Below, piece after piece: positions 31,258 to 44,334 of a stretch of 64,000 nucleotides of DNA (its first letter is position 1; every line of letters begins with the position of its first letter). The stretch comes from Artemia franciscana. Taxonomy: Eukaryota; Arthropoda; Branchiopoda; Anostraca; Artemiidae. Both the position numbers and the translations under genes were made by a program. Location: the NCBI RefSeq assembly GCF_032884065.1, contig NC_088871.1, positions 50,674,162 through 50,738,161 of the forward strand. The letters run 5' to 3'. Below the pieces are notes generated by a model that made no database searches, was not told the origin of the DNA, and saw only the letters and a list, made by a program, of their open reading frames with translations.

Positions 31258-34200
31258 CAAGAGCTAAGAGCTCATATGGCACTTGTGACTAAGCTGGAAG
31301 AGCCAAGAGCTCATATGGTATGAGCTCTAGCAAAATTCTTAGAATCAATGGATTGCTTTAAAAGGAAAATCAGAGGCTTAATCCCGGTGGGGATTTAAAA
31401 TAAGACCTCTGAGTCACGATGTCCTTCTAAATCTCAAAATTCGTTATGATCCGATCACCCATTCGTAAGGTATAAATATTTCATTGTTTCTAATTTTTCC
31501 TCTCCCTTTAACCCCCCAGATGGTCAAATCGGAGAAAACGACTTTATCAAGTCAATTTGCGCAGCTCCCTGACACGCCTACCAATTTTCACCGTCCTAGC
31601 ACGTCCAGAAGCACCAAACTCGCCAAAGCACTGAACCCCAGCCCCTATCTCCCCTAAAGAGAGCGAATCCAGTACGGTTGCGTCAATCACGTATCTACGA
31701 CATTTGCTTATTCTACCCACCAAGCTTCATCCCGATTCCTCCACTCTAAGTGTTTTCCAAGATTCCCGATTTACTCCCTCCAATATCAACAGATCTGGTC
31801 GGGATTTGAAATAATAACTCTGAGACATAAGTTCCTTCTAAATATCAATTTTCATTAAGATCCGATCACCCATTCTCAAGTTAAAAATACCTTAGATTTT
31901 CTAATTTTTCCAAACTAATACCCCCCAGCTCCTCCAAAGAGAACGGATCCGTTCCAGTTATGTCAATCACGTATCTAGAACTTGTGCTTATTCTTCCCAT
32001 CATGTTTCATCCCGATCTCTCCACTCTAAGCGTTTTCCAAGATTTCTGTTTCCCCCCTCTAACCCCCTATGCCCCTGGATCCAATTCGAGTCAAAAATGG
32101 AGCATCTGAGACATAAGATTCTTCTATATGTCAAGTTTCATTAAGATCCGATCACCTATTCGTAAGATAAAGGTACCCCAATTTTCACGTTTTCCAAGAA
32201 CTCCGGTTTCCCCCTTCAACTCCCCCAATGTCACAGAATCTGGTCGAAATTTAAGATAAGAGCTCTAAAGCACAAGACCTTTCAAAATATCAAATTTCAT
32301 TCAGATCTGATCACTCTTTCGTAAGTTACAAATACCTCATTCTTTCTAATTTTTCCTAATTATCCCCCCCCCACCTCCACCAAAGAGAGTGGATCCGGCC
32401 AGGTTGTGTCAGTCACGTATCTTGGACTTGTTTTTATTCTTCCCACCCAGTTCCATCCTGATCTTTCCGCTTTAAGTATTTTCCAAGATTTCCATTTCCT
32501 CTCAACTCTCCCCCCAATGACGCTGGACCCGGTAGGGAAATAAAATAAGAGATCTGAGTAACGAGCTTCTTCTAAGTATGAAGTTTCATTAAGATCCGAT
32601 CACTCCTTTGTAAGTTAAAAATACGTCATTTTTTCTAATTTTTCAGAATTAACCCTCCCCCCAACTAAAGTGGATTCGTTCCGATTATGTCAATCCCATA
32701 TCTAGGACTGCTTCTTATTTTCCACCAAGTTTCATCCCGATCCCTCCACTCTAAGCGTTTTCCAAGATTTTAGGTCCCCCCCCAAACTCCCCCCAATGTC
32801 ACCGGATCTGGTCGGGACTTAAAATAAGAGCTCGGGAACACGACATGCTTCTAAATATCCAATCTCATTCAGATCCGTTCACCCGTTCGTAAGTTAAAAA
32901 TACCTCATTTTTTCTGAGAATGAGGGTTAATTCAGAATTTACCCTCCCCCCCAACTACCCCAAAGAGAGTGGATCCATTCTGGTTATGTCAATCACGTAT
33001 CTAGGACTTGCGCTTATTTTTCCCGCCAAGTTTCATCTGATCCCTCCACTCTAAGCGTTTTCTAAGATTTTAGGTCCCCCCTCAACTCCCCCAATGTCAC
33101 CAGATCCGGTCGGGATTTAAAATAAGAGCTCTGAGACACGATATCCTTCTAAAAATCAAATTTCATTAAGATCTGATCACTCGTTCGTAAGTTACAAATA
33201 CCTCATTTTTCTAACTTTTCCTAATTATCCCCCCCCCCTAACTCCACCAAAGAGAGCGGATCCGGCCAGGTTGTGTCAGTCACGTATCTTGGACTTGTTT
33301 TTTATTCTTCCCACCCAGTTTCATCCTGATCTTTCCGCTTTAAGTATTTTCCAAGATTTCCATTTCCTCTCAACTCCCCCCCCCCCAATGACGCTGGATC
33401 CGGTAGGGATTTAAAATAAGAGATCTGGGTTACGAGCTTCTTCTAAATATGAAGTTTCATTAAAATCCGATCACTCCTTTGTAAGTTAAAAATACATCAT
33501 TTTTTCTAATTTTTCAGAATTAACCCTCCCCCCAACTAAAGTGGATCCGTTCCGATTATGTCAATCACGTATCTAGGACTTCTGCTTATTTTCTCACCAA
33601 GTTTCATCCCGATCCCTCCACTCTAAGCGTTTTCCAAGATTTTAGGCCCCCCAAACTCCCCCCAATGTCACCGGATCTGGTCGGGACTTAAAATAAGAGC
33701 TCGGAAACACGATATCATTCTAATTATCCAATTTCATTGAGATCCGTTCACCGGTTCGTAAGCTAAAAATACCTCATTCTTTCTGAGAATGAGGGTTAAT
33801 TCAGAATTTACCCTTCCCCTCCCCAACTACCCAAAGAGAGTGGATCCATTCTGGTTATGTCAATCACGTATCTAGGACTTGCGCTTATTTTTCCCGCCAA
33901 GTTTCATCCGGATCCCTCCACTCTAAGCGTTTTCAAGATTTTAGGTCCCCTCCAACTCCCTCAATGTCACCAGATCCGGTCGGGATTTAGAATAAGAGCT
34001 GTGAGACACGATATCCTTCTAAAAATCAAATTTCATTAAAGATCTGATCACCCGTTCGTAAGTTAAAAATACCTCATTTTTTCTAATTTTTCTGATTTAA
34101 CCGTCTCCCCACTCCCCGCCCCCCGAGATTGTCGAATCTGGGAAACAACAATTCCAATTTAATCTGGTCTGGTTCCGGATACGTGTGCAAAATTTCATCG

Positions 34201-34305
34201 TCCTAGCTTACTTGAAAGTGCCTAAAGTAGCAAAACCGGGACAGACAGACCGACAGAATTTGCGATCGCTATATGTCGCTTGGTAGATACCAAGTGCCAT
34301 AAAAA
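31258..34305 (-). repeat. Family A element (A5), longest copy, both ends
   Basis: This copy is inverted relative to A6 and A7 in the same gene. It starts CAAGAGCTAAGAGCTCATAT and ends with the leader (CGGGACAGACAGACCGACAG) and hairpin GCTTGGT-AGAT-ACCAAG plus TGCCATAAAAA. About ten monomers lie between. Two higher-order blocks of about 840 bp (around 32340-33180 and 33180-34060) are much more alike than other monomers, showing recent amplification of a multi-monomer unit. The left flank AAATGTAAA and the right flank AAAAA fit insertion into an A/T run. Confidence 0.88.
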
Positions 34306-35440
34306 CGGAATGCGGGGATTCCCTTCTTTGATATATTTGAAAATAGTAATGACAATGGCCTTCAGAGGGTAACTCAATGTCGTTCATTCAGGTAAGCTAA
34401 TAACATTTGAAGAGTTCATACCCCATTAAAGGTATATGGGTTTTTCTACGGTGACATCCATGGGAAGGACCTACCATTCTGGCTATGGCATTTACTACGG
34501 GCATGTTGCACCTTGTTTAAGCAGTCTCGTGCAAGGATCCTTATTCTAAATGACGGAGGTACAATGTAGGGCCATGGACACTCCAACTATCGACCTTCCT
34601 TTGCCTGCCAGTTTTGTAGAGTGGTTAGTCTGGTGTCGTTCTATTGAAGGAGAATAACGAACAGATTTTGACCTATAGTTTTGGAAGTACGAAGTCAGCC
34701 AATGACCCATTGAAAATCCTCCTGTCCCTCCTAACGCCAAATTCTTCTAGAAGTATCGGCACGTTGCACCTTTGAACTAGAATAAAATAAGGATTTTCAA
34801 TAGGATTTAAGAACTAAATTGTGCCAAATACGTTTTCAAGTGGGCCTGTGACCCCTCCAATGCTCCCACCTCTTATGAAAGAGGGCCCGTGGCCTCTCCA
34901 ATGATCTAACCACTTCCAGCTCCAAATTTTTAGCAGAAATATGATTATTTTACATCTTGTCTAAATCTAAAACGTGCAGTAATTTTCACAGTGTATATTT
35001 TGAGGTGCGAAGTTAGCCCATAGCCACTCCAATATCAGACAAAGATACAAACAGGGCTCTTAACTCTTAGATTCCCCTTGGAATGCCACAGTTTCAGGAG
35101 AATAGTAGACATATTGCTGTTCCTTTTCCTTTTGAAAAGCAGCTTCCCCTTAAACAGCTTCCATAGCCCCTTGCCCCCTATTTCCTAATATAAATTGGAA
35201 AGGTAGTGGCAGAGCTACTGGTCTGAATTGAAGACGCGTGATGTATTTCAATCTGTATGATTTTTAGGCACAAATTTGGCCCAAAACCTCCCCCTCTCAC
35301 TGAAAAATTATCCATTATTATTATAGGCAAAATTTGGGCCTTTGTTCCTGCCAAGGCCAACGCCTGTCGCCTATTTTTAAGCACTAAGGTAGACTTTTAT
35401 TGGTAGACAGGCATTTATTTTCACTGATTAGTTCCCCATT
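34306..35440. other. Intron 1, middle part; nothing recognised
   Basis: Moderately GC sequence with no domain-bearing frame. GGGCCTGTGACCCCTCCAATG and GGGCCCGTGGCCTCTCCAATG (34841-34900) are a short imperfect direct repeat about 45 bp apart. Confidence 0.4.
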
Positions 35441-36850
35441 CATAGATCCCCTGGCATCCCCTGGCCCAATGAAACTCGAGAAGGATGATTTTCGTTCGTT
35501 TGATTCCCTTCTCCTATCTCTAGCCTGTTTCAAACTTTCACTATTGCTACTGCCGACAACTCACTGCAGCTCCAAGTCGTCTGAGGCCAACACAGTTTCG
35601 CGCACTCTTCCTCCATCTCAATCTTTTCAGAGCCTCCTTCTTTACACCCTCTTAAGAAGTTCCCATTTTTCTTATATCTTTTCTTACGACATGCTCCCAC
35701 CCCATTCAGAGACAACCTGCTTATTGTTTGGCCCTTAACGGTTGGCCGACAAGGACGGTCTTTGTTAAACTATTATCCTTCATCCGCATCCTATGCATAT
35801 CAACCTCTCTCTCACTAATGCCCTAGAAACTGTGATTGAATCATAGTTTTCGTACATCCTACTGCTTGAGATACGGTCAGTCAGTCTGGTACCAAAAACC
35901 CTCCATAGGCAATTTCCCTGAAAAACATCTAGCAAATCCTCCCCCGTTTATCGGAGTGCCCTCGCTTGAGAACCATGCTTCACCACTGTCATTACTGTAG
36001 CTTCCAATTTTCTAATCTCGACTTGTAGACTTATCTTCCAATCCTTCCAAAGTCTTTTAAACTGTGAAAAAAAAAACACCTCGGGTCTTTGGCTACTCTA
36101 TTTTTAAGATCGCTACTGCACCCACCATCTTTTCTAACAATACTACCTAGATAGGTAAAGCTTGTAGATTGATTGATCTGCTCATTACCCTAAATCACCT
36201 TTTCACCTTCACTTATTCCCAGTCTTAGTGATTTAGTCTTATTATCAAACCTTTTTCAAACTTTTTTTGCTCCTTGAATTCGCTAAACTTCAAAATTATT
36301 TTGCTACCATTCTCGTCTAGTCATCAGCTTAAACCATCAGCATAATATAAGCCCGGGAGGATTATACTTCTCCATTTGATGCCAAAGTCCATCAAAATGA
36401 TCCATACAAATGAGGACTAAAGACAACCCGGCCTAACTCCTGATTTAATGCAGAACCTCATCTAACCTCATCTCATGTCATAACCTCTACTCAAGTTATT
36501 CTAGTAAATAGCACTAATCACTTTAATTTATTTATCTGGTATACCATACATGGATAAGACCTTTACTAAAGCTCTTCTATCTGCTTAATCAAAGGCTTGT
36601 TCATAATCTGTGAAAATGTGGACCAAAAGTGTTTGATGACTCATGCACTTCGTATTTATTAATCCAAGAATGAAAATTTTGTCAAAGGATCCTCTACCCC
36701 TCTTAAAACTGCAATGTTCTTCTCTTAAAGCTTTATTGACAACATCTCTAAGTCTAAAAGGTATCATCATACTAAGTAATTTGTTTCCTACAGAAACCAT
36801 ACCCTTAGCTCATGGATGTTTCGAGCCTAAGTAATAAAGCGACATCTTTT
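35441..36850 (-). mobile_element. Non-LTR retrotransposon RT remnant in intron 1
   Basis: Minus-strand translation gives RT segments in order: CSFKRGRGSFDKIFILGLI and VHIFTDYEQAFD (36585-36800, the region around RT motif A), LYYADG at about 36330 (the YADD catalytic box with the last Asp changed to Gly), RLTDRISSSRMYE near 35870-35890, and SLNGVGACRKKRYKKNG-like C-terminal sequence at 35530-35715. Stops are frequent, so it is inactive. It lies antisense to the host gene. Confidence 0.75.
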
Positions 36851-37485
36851 ATAAATATGAAATTTTAAAACTAAAGCTATTGACTGGGTGTCAGGAAACA
36901 GACAAAAACTTTGTTTTGAGGATAGAGTATGGTTTCAGACAGTCTTAAAGGAGAATGTCCTTTTTTTCTTCTTTTTTAATTAATTTTTCTTATTAAAGGA
37001 AATATTAGTCTAAAGACACCATTTCCAAGGTTCTGAGGATTTACAGCCAAGTCATTCAATCTTTGGCGAAGAAAGAAAATCAAAATGTTGCTCCTCTGAC
37101 ATTGTTTTTTTGGCGAGGTCGGTCAAAGGTTGCCACAACACCTCATGTTGCCTTAGTAACTTAAATCTAGTGCTTTTTTAAACTGGTCTTCTTTTCGGAG
37201 ACATTAAAAAACAGAGCTTGAACTGCACCTTCTAATGTCATACTACCTCCTAAGACAATTCTTCTGCCCCCTCCCTCAGGATGGATTTTGTGCAAAAAAT
37301 GGCCAAGAGCCTAGTCAAGTCCTGAAACTAAATATTTATATACCTTCCCCCCCATAAAAATGCAACTAAAAACTCTTTAGTTACATTATCACTAGTAAAT
37401 AGTTTTAATATTCAGAGTCTCTTCGAAATTTGGGCTTATTTTTTGGCTCTCAAACCATCTTGTGTTTTACTCCCTTTTTTTCTAG
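36851..37485. other. Intron 1, right part, with polypyrimidine tract and acceptor
   Basis: No gene or repeat recognised. It ends in GTTTTACTCCCTTTTTTTCTAG, a strong 3' splice site for exon 2. Confidence 0.6.
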
Positions 37486-37660
37486 GGAAGCGGAATAATC
37501 TCTTCATGGTTGGGGCTGCATAGCTTTAACTTACTATTTTCGGTTTTGAATGCCATTGCTACAAAACCAGTCTTTTTGCCTGCTTCTGATTTTAAACCTT
37601 CCAAATTAAAATTGTCGCAGCGCGATGAAGAAGAAGAAGAGTATGACAAGGAGGAAGTTG
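37486..37660 (+). CDS. ZNFX1: ZNFX1-like exon 2 (residues 666-723)
   Basis: Entered in phase 0 after TTTTTTTCTAG. It reads GSGIISSWLGLHSFNLL and then an acidic tail RDEEEEEYDKEEV, and leaves one base before the donor GTAAGTTG. The exon encodes the start of the insertion in the RecA1 domain typical of ZNFX1 proteins, which has a conserved Trp-Leu-Gly and a Glu-rich segment. The frame is open only in the phase predicted by exon 1. Confidence 0.9.
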
Positions 37661-37954
37661 GTAAGTTGTTAAAATTATTGATTTGTCAAATTTTTGTAGT
37701 TTGTTTGCTTATATTATATCATTTCTGCTTCTCACATAAAAACTATTAGTTATCCTTTGGAGTAGCTCCGTAAAACCAAACAGGGAAGAAAAATAAGAAA
37801 TGAAAGTAATTTAGAGTTCTGTCTTCGCTTTTTTCATTCATTTTCTAATATCCAGAATTCATTTACCTTTTTGGGATACTAAATTTGTTTTTGAGAATTG
37901 TTCTCTGAAGCCAGGTCAATCTAGTATTTTAAATAAAAAAACAAGTTTTTTTAA
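37661..37954. other. Intron 2, left part; nothing recognised
   Basis: AT-rich intron sequence up to the start of the family E copy. Confidence 0.5.
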
Positions 37955-39454
37955 ATGAAAGTAAGGAGCAACATTAAAACTTAAAACGAACACAAATTAC
38001 TCCGTATATGAAAGGGGCTTTTCCTCCTCAACGCCCCGCTCTTTACACTAAAGTTTGACTCTTTCTATTAACTCTATTTTTTTTTAAAGTAAGAAACTTT
38101 AGCGTAAAGAGCCTGGCGTTGAGGAAGAAAAGCCTCTTTCATATACAGAGTAATTTCTATTCGTTTTAATTTTTAATGTTGCTCCTTACTTTCATTTAAA
38201 AAAACTTGTTTTTTTATTTAATTTCTGGACGTTTTTGAATTAATGCATGTTTTGATCTTACCTCTCCTCACATAAATAATTAAAACAAAATTTGCATATT
38301 AATTAATTGCAATTAATCGGAAGATTTTGAGAAAAAAGGAGCGAGGGAGGAGGCCTAGTTGCCCTCCAAGTTTTGGTTACTTAAAAAACCAACTAGAACT
38401 TTTAATTTTTTACAAACGTTTTCATTGGTAAAAAATATACGAAACTTACGAATTAACTTACGTAACAAACTTCTATATTCGTATGTTTTATTGCGTATAT
38501 GAGGGGGTTCAACCCTCGTCGATACCTCGCTCTTTACACTAAGCTTAGATTTTGTCCCAATTCCTTAAGAATGACCTCTGAATCACAAAGGCCGTAGAAT
38601 AAATAGTTGAAATTACTAAAAATACTCTAGCGTAAAGAGTGAGGTATAACAAGGAGGTAAACTCCTCATATGCTTAATAATTTTTGCTCGTTTTAAGTTT
38701 TAATGCTGCTCCTTACTTTCAGTAGAAAAAACTTTTCATATTTATTTTTTCATTGTTTTTTCAAATAATGCTAGAAAATCCTGTGCCCCCTTCATTGAAA
38801 TTGTCTTCCCCCATGAGAATTTTCTCCTTGAAAATGTCTTCCCACGTAACCCCCCAACTCTCCCCCTAAACCAACCCCCCCTATAAACGTCTGTACACTT
38901 CCTAGTAACCATTACTATATGTAAAGACAGGTCAAAGTTTGTAACTTGCAGCCCCTCCCATGGGGACTGCGGGGGAGTAAGTCGTCCCTAAGGACATAGT
39001 TATTAGGTTTTTCGACTATGAGGAATAAAATGGCTATCTCAGAATTTCGATCCTCTGAATTTTGGGAAAAATGAGCGTGGGAGGGGGCCTAGGTGCCCAA
39101 AAACAAACAAACTAGGTGTTCTGGCAAAATATGCTAAATTCCGTTTTTGTAGATAGGAGCTTGAAACTTCTACAGTAGGATTCTCTGATCCGTTGAATCT
39201 GATGGTGTGATTTTCGTTAAGATTGTATGACTTTTAGGGGGTGTTTCCCCATATTTTCTAAAATAAGGCAAATTTTCTCAGGCTCGTAACTTTTGATGGG
39301 TATGACTGATCTTGATGAAACTTGTATATTTAAAATAAGCATTAAAATGCGATTCTTTTGATGTAACTATTGGTATCAAAATTTTTTTGAGTTTCGGTTA
39401 CTATTGAGCCGGGTCGCTCCTTACTACAGTTCGTTACCACGAACTGTTTGATAA
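37955..39454 (-). repeat. Family E element (E3) in intron 2, both ends present
   Basis: The right end carries the perfect hairpin CAGTTCGT-TACC-ACGAACTG (39427-39446) followed by TTTGATAA. The left end is the foldback with arms 37955-38056 and 38094-38195. The interior matches E2 closely. Because it lies in a sense-strand intron, the foldback would be part of the ZNFX1-like pre-mRNA. Confidence 0.85.
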
Positions 39455-40150
39455 CAAAAAGCGCAAAAAAATGGAGCTAGATAACCAAGTGTTCATTATT
39501 TACGTGAAGTTATACTACCTTTGTTTTTATGCATACTGCTAGAAATTAATCTGAGGATGAGGGGCTAAGAACTAAGATATATGATTGAAGGGGGGGGGGA
39601 GAGCCAGAAAACATTCACAAAAACAACATTTTTGAAAGTAGTAATTAGTATTTTTTTTATACGATCAGACTACTGCAATCAGAATAATCCGAAGTTTTCA
39701 GTGGAATAGTAAGAATAATTCTGGGTAACCCTAATCCTGGGAGAGCGAAGCTTCATGCCTCTAATCGTTCACGTTGTGGTCTCAAAATCGTAGTGTTGTC
39801 TGTCTCAAAATCTTTATCTGATGCATTTGGGGGAAAGGGCAGGGGGAGTAGCTGCCCTCCGATCACTTATGACTCGTAAAAATTTAACTAGAGCTTGCAA
39901 TTTCCAGTCAAATCAGCCCTCTCTGAATTTTATCCGAGCCTCCCTTCCTTAAAAACCTTTTATGACCCCAGGGCATAACTTACAAAGCCTGCCCCTGGGC
40001 CCTGGGGGATTTTGCCGACACAGGAGATTTTATTATCTGACCTTTGAACTATTTTTAACAAAAGGGTTTTCAATTTTATCAATTGGGGGAACTGATGGAT
40101 ATTTCAACATTTATTATCATTATATATCAAATATTCAGTTTGATTCTGTT
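39455..40150. other. Intron 2, middle; diverged repeat fragments
   Basis: 39780-39960 (TGCATTTGGGGGAAAGGGC, CTGCCCTCCGATCACTTA, AATCAGCCCTCTCTGAATTT) is a weak relative of family E interiors on the minus strand. No gene. Confidence 0.4.
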
Positions 40151-40154
40151 TATA

Positions 40155-40690
40155 CTTTCCAATACTGTTCAAGACACATATAGTTTTCAGTAAAGCGCCA
40201 ATGACGCAGTAGGTTCTAGACTTTTACAATGAGAGAAGGAGGCGAAACCCAAAATCTTGTTTGTAGTGATTTTGTCCGTTTCAAGCTTGATTTGCATATT
40301 CAGTTTAAGTTTCACTCGTTTTAAGATTTATTTGTTCATTTATACTATCTATTGTATGTTTGTTTGCATTGAGTGTTTATTTAATTTCTGTTCGTTTTGG
40401 GTTTCATTTATACTTCAATAGGATTTTTTTTCTTTTCAGCTTTATTTGCATATTCAATTTAAGCGTTACTCGCTTATTTATTCATTTATATTATTACTTT
40501 TTGTATATTTTTTGCTATGATGGTTTATTTCAATTTTGGGTTTCATTTATTCTTTAATAAGAATTTCTGGTCGTTTTGAGTTTGAATTTTAACAGGCATT
40601 TATATCTGCTGATCTTATGTTTAAATGGCCTTTATTTTGTAGGAAAAACTTTTTTTTCAGAAAGTTTTTTTTTTAATTATATAACCTGAA
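40155..40690. repeat. Family G interspersed repeat, second copy
   Basis: TAGTTTTCAGTAAAGCGCC, then T-rich repeats of TTTCATTTAT, then TATATCTGCTGATCTTATG and GGAAAAACTTTTTTTTCAGA match blocks at 22110-22620. The 40360-40557 open frame is a product of the T-rich repeats. Confidence 0.5.
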
Positions 40691-41390
40691 ACGAAGCTTT
40701 TACACTGTGAAATTTTGTTCTAGACAAGTTTTGTTGATCATAAAGTTTATTTCTATTATCTCAGCTAAAACAGAGGATCAACAGCAACATTTACTATAGT
40801 TGCAGGAAGACGCCTACAAAAATAATTTTATCTACATGTGACCGTCGTGGAATACATCGATCAATAAAACGGCAAAGCCGCTATGTTAAATAGGGGTATT
40901 GAACAAACATAGGCTAGCAGGAATGTGTAAGAATTAACTAATAAAAGTGATATCATTAAGATCAAAAGAAAGTAAGGATTTTATTCATATGGTAGAAGTC
41001 AATTAAAGGGATAAATTTAGAATAGGATAGTCCAATTTGTCTTTCTTAGCAGATGCTTAGATAAGTCTTTTAAATAATATTTCAAATTCTGTAATTTTGA
41101 ATAATTTCAGTAATATCCTTTTTAATGAATGTATAAGATTTATTAGCATACGCTCCTAGAAATCCAATCATTATGGGAAGAATCACATAGTGTCTTGGGA
41201 AGGGAAGTGGTTCGAAACCAAGGTAAAGAGTGTTTTTGGGCAGCAATTTTCATTTCTTCTAAGGAGGTTCCTTTGGGCCATTTAAAGGAAAGGGAGCTAT
41301 TCCATCTAAGCGTAGTTGTTTGTGGGTGAGGTCGGATTGTACCTCCGGTCTCAGCTCAGCCAAAATTTAGCATAACTTAATGTTTTGCAG
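40691..41390. other. Intron 2, right part; no gene seen
   Basis: No recognisable feature apart from the acceptor ATGTTTTGCAG at 41380-41390. Confidence 0.5.
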
Positions 41391-41616
41391 AGGAACTGGA
41401 GCGGTCAAGAGTATTTGAAGATGGGAAGCAGGCGGATTTAAATCACTCTGTGGATCCTCAATATTTAAAAATTGACAATATGGAAGAATTTTCTTACTCC
41501 GATGTCGTTTGGTCGCAGGAAAGAAACCGAATGGATATAGAATACTGGAAAGACTATGGCAATCAAAATGAAATTTCAATTTGGCAAAAGGAATCTTTGA
41601 CTAGAAATATCCAAAG
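41391..41616 (+). CDS. ZNFX1: ZNFX1-like exon 3 (residues 724-798)
   Basis: One base from exon 2 plus AG of this exon completes a Glu codon. The frame then reads ELERSRVFEDG, DPQYLKIDNMEEFSYSDVVW and ERNRMDIEYWKDYG to ...TRNIQ, leaving two bases before the donor AAAG/GTAAAC. Hydrophilic, acidic sequence typical of the ZNFX1 insertion. No metal ligand or catalytic residue is recognised. All three frames on the minus strand are shadows. Confidence 0.9.
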
Positions 41617-43476
41617 GTAAACAAGTACTTTTAATCCCAATTCTTGCTGACGATTATTTTACAGTTGCTTGTCTCAGTTGTCAATTTGGTAATCTGTAAA
41701 AGAGAGTATACTTGACAGGGGAAAAGTGGCTGATAATGCTATCAATATTCTATTGGGAAAGTGTTGATATTTGTATATTTGTGGTCATGTATTTTAGGAA
41801 AAAAAAAGTATAAAAAGTATAAAAAATGTGATAAGAAGGATAAAAATGTCTATTTTAGGATATCGTTGATCTAGTTGCATAATACAAAATTTCCAACACC
41901 TAAAAATTTCTCTCTTATGGAGAGGGGGGACATTTATGCCGTTTTCATGCCACAATAAACAAAATCAGTGAAACTAGTTTTCCTAACTGAATTTACGAGC
42001 GAAATCCGGTCTTACAGTACCTCAAAAGTCTAAAAAAGGGCCTCTGTATAAGAATTTGTGGGTTAACGTGGGGTTTAGGGAGGGAAGGGGATTTCCTGGC
42101 ATGATTTGAAAAACGGTCAGAGCTTAGGAATGGGTAGTCCTCCTCCTGTATAGAATAGTTTCTGTTTGTTTTAGGTTTTATTGTTGCTCCATGCTGTCAG
42201 ATGAGACAAAAACTTGTTTGTTTCTCTTTTTTTATTAGTAACAAAGGGATTGTGCCATGAATAAGTGGTTATTTAAGCCATCTTGTCTTGCAAGGGCTAA
42301 AATAATTGTCCATGTAATGCCCAATATCTATAAAGTGAAAATTAGGAAACGAAACGAAATTTTTGCCACGAAACGAAAATATTGAAAATTTCACAGAGAT
42401 TTTCGGGAGGATCAATCACGTTTTAAACAGGCGGCTCGATTGTCAGCGAAATCAAAGAGTTTAAGGATTTTGGTTTTGTCGTGTGAACATGTAATTCATG
42501 CTCAGTTTTATATACAAGTGCTATATTAAGGTATATCAATGGTGTACTAAGGTGTATCTGTGACTGAGGTGTAACAGAATATTGAGAAGATTAGGGCTTC
42601 AGATTTTTGACTAGGGCTTTAGGTGCTTCAGATTTTAGACTAGGGCTTTAAATGAAATGGAAGGCTAATAGACTTAGAACTGTCGAAGACTTAGAACTGT
42701 CGAAAGCTGTACAGAAAGAATTTTATCTTCAAAGACTATTTTACCGCATTATGCCATATTGACTCCTAAATATAAATACAGTCATAAATATAAATATAGT
42801 CTTAAAATATGATTGACTATGCGTTATGAATGTGTGATATCACTATCAAATGTATAGTTTTATATAGTCAAATTTTGATAGTCGGGGGCGGGGATCAGTG
42901 TATTGTTCAAGGACACTGAAGTGCAGAAAGTCTCAGAAAGCACAACATTAAGGACAAATTTCCTGACTTTTCATAAGAGGTCCTTTAGATCAATATTGGG
43001 GGGGGGGGTGTTTAAAACCCAACAAAACCTTATTGAGATTGTATAGTCAATATACAATAGTTGATGTTGATGAATAGTTGCATTGTGCAATGTTGATGCA
43101 CAAAGAAGGTGATATCTCCCTTATTTTTCTGAAATACGTTTATGTGAAATAAACAGTCACATTTTTGTCCGCATACACAAACTTGGAAGGAATGGAGCCC
43201 CATCCTCCAAGAGAAGTATTTGTAAATTCCTCTGCAACGAATTGCTTTTCATTTTCTTTCTAAATTTTTAGCTGTAAAACCATTGTTGGTCGCAAGAAAA
43301 TATTCAGTTATCAGAAGGATCTCACGCAACGAATTGTTGATCAGTAATACAGTAAAATTTAATCAGGAATAATGATGAGTGACCTGTTAAAAATTGTGTA
43401 TCAGGCTTTTTTACTTGAGGCTAATTCATTGACCGAGTTTTCTCCTTTACTATTTTTTTTTTTTTTTTTTTTTTAG
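41617..43476. other. Intron 3; no gene, minor direct repeats
   Basis: Small direct repeats occur at 42595-42660 (GACTAGGGCTTTA with CTTCAGATTTT), 42668-42710 (GACTTAGAACTGTCGAA twice) and 42775-42810. A family E scrap (CTGTTTGTTTTAGGTTTTAT) lies at 42165. The intron ends in a run of T followed by AG at 43475-43476. Confidence 0.55.
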
Positions 43477-43814
43477 TGCTGAAAAGACTGAAGAACTTAT
43501 TTTAAAGCTGTTGGCATTACTGCCGTCATTACAAAAGGAAAATACTGAACTACTTATGAACTTCAAAAATCCCTGGTCACTTAATATGTATCAAAGATGG
43601 TTAGTTTACGCTAGATGGCAGCAAAAGGTGGTCAGACGTCTGGCAGATGAAAGAGAAGCTTTGGAGGAAGAATATAGGACATTAAAAGACGAAGTTGATG
43701 ATTTCGCAACCGAGGAAGATGCTTCTTATTGCAAAATGATGGATATTGTAGCAGCAACAACATCTGGCTGTGCAAAATATGACAAACTAATAAGACACTT
43801 ATCTCCAAAAATAG
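43477..43814 (+). CDS. ZNFX1: ZNFX1-like exon 4 (residues 799-911)
   Basis: Two bases of exon 3 plus T complete a Ser codon. The frame reads SAEKTEELILKLLALLPSL, YARWQQKVVRRLADEREALE and EDASYCKMMDIVAATTSGCA. Residues about 840-885 are a heptad-rich, strongly charged helix (coiled-coil-like). ATTSGCAKY is the conserved Thr-Thr/Ser-Gly-Ala segment just before the DExx-equivalent box. The exon ends CCAAAAATAG at 43814, and the next two bases are GC (GCAAGT), a GC-AG intron donor. Joining to exon 5 restores KIVMEEAAE, which fixes this boundary. Confidence 0.92.
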
Positions 43815-44334
43815 GCAAGTAATTATATAGTTTCTTATATTCGTCATTATCATCGTCATCATCATTTGTTTGTGCTAAATATAGAATATCAGAGAAGGGA
43901 TCAATTAAAAATTTATAAAACTAAAAACTGCCAACACACACAAAAATTACTCATTAAAATAAAATAACCTATTAAATATCAACTGGAAAATGGCAAAAAT
44001 CGTATCAAATAAGTAAAAAAACAAAAAACAAAACAAAGAAGAACAAAAGCAAAAGGTGAAACAAAAGGAAAAGAAAAAAAGGAATAGTAAGCTAAGGAGG
44101 GAGAAAAAATAACTGGACAAAAACTACGAAAAGAGCCGCCGAGAAACTGCCTTCGTTAGATTGAGGGACATTAGAAGGGATGGAGTTCCATAGCTCAATT
44201 TATATTTTTCTCCATTGCTATCATAGACCAGAGATACTTTTACAACAAAGATTCAAAATTTCTATATATACCCTGCTTCTATGTATGTAAATTTGAAGCC
44301 AGGCTTTTAGGCTTCACAGTGCAATTTTTGTAGT
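43815..44334. other. Intron 4, left part, GC donor
   Basis: The intron begins GCAAGTAAT. It contains a CAT/CATC simple repeat (43846-43866) and an A-rich AAAAC/AAAAG tract (44010-44110). No gene. Confidence 0.6.

Noticed and set aside
35400..35738. 112-codon plus-strand open frame in intron 1
   Set aside because: It is antisense to readable LINE RT C-terminal sequence on the minus strand.
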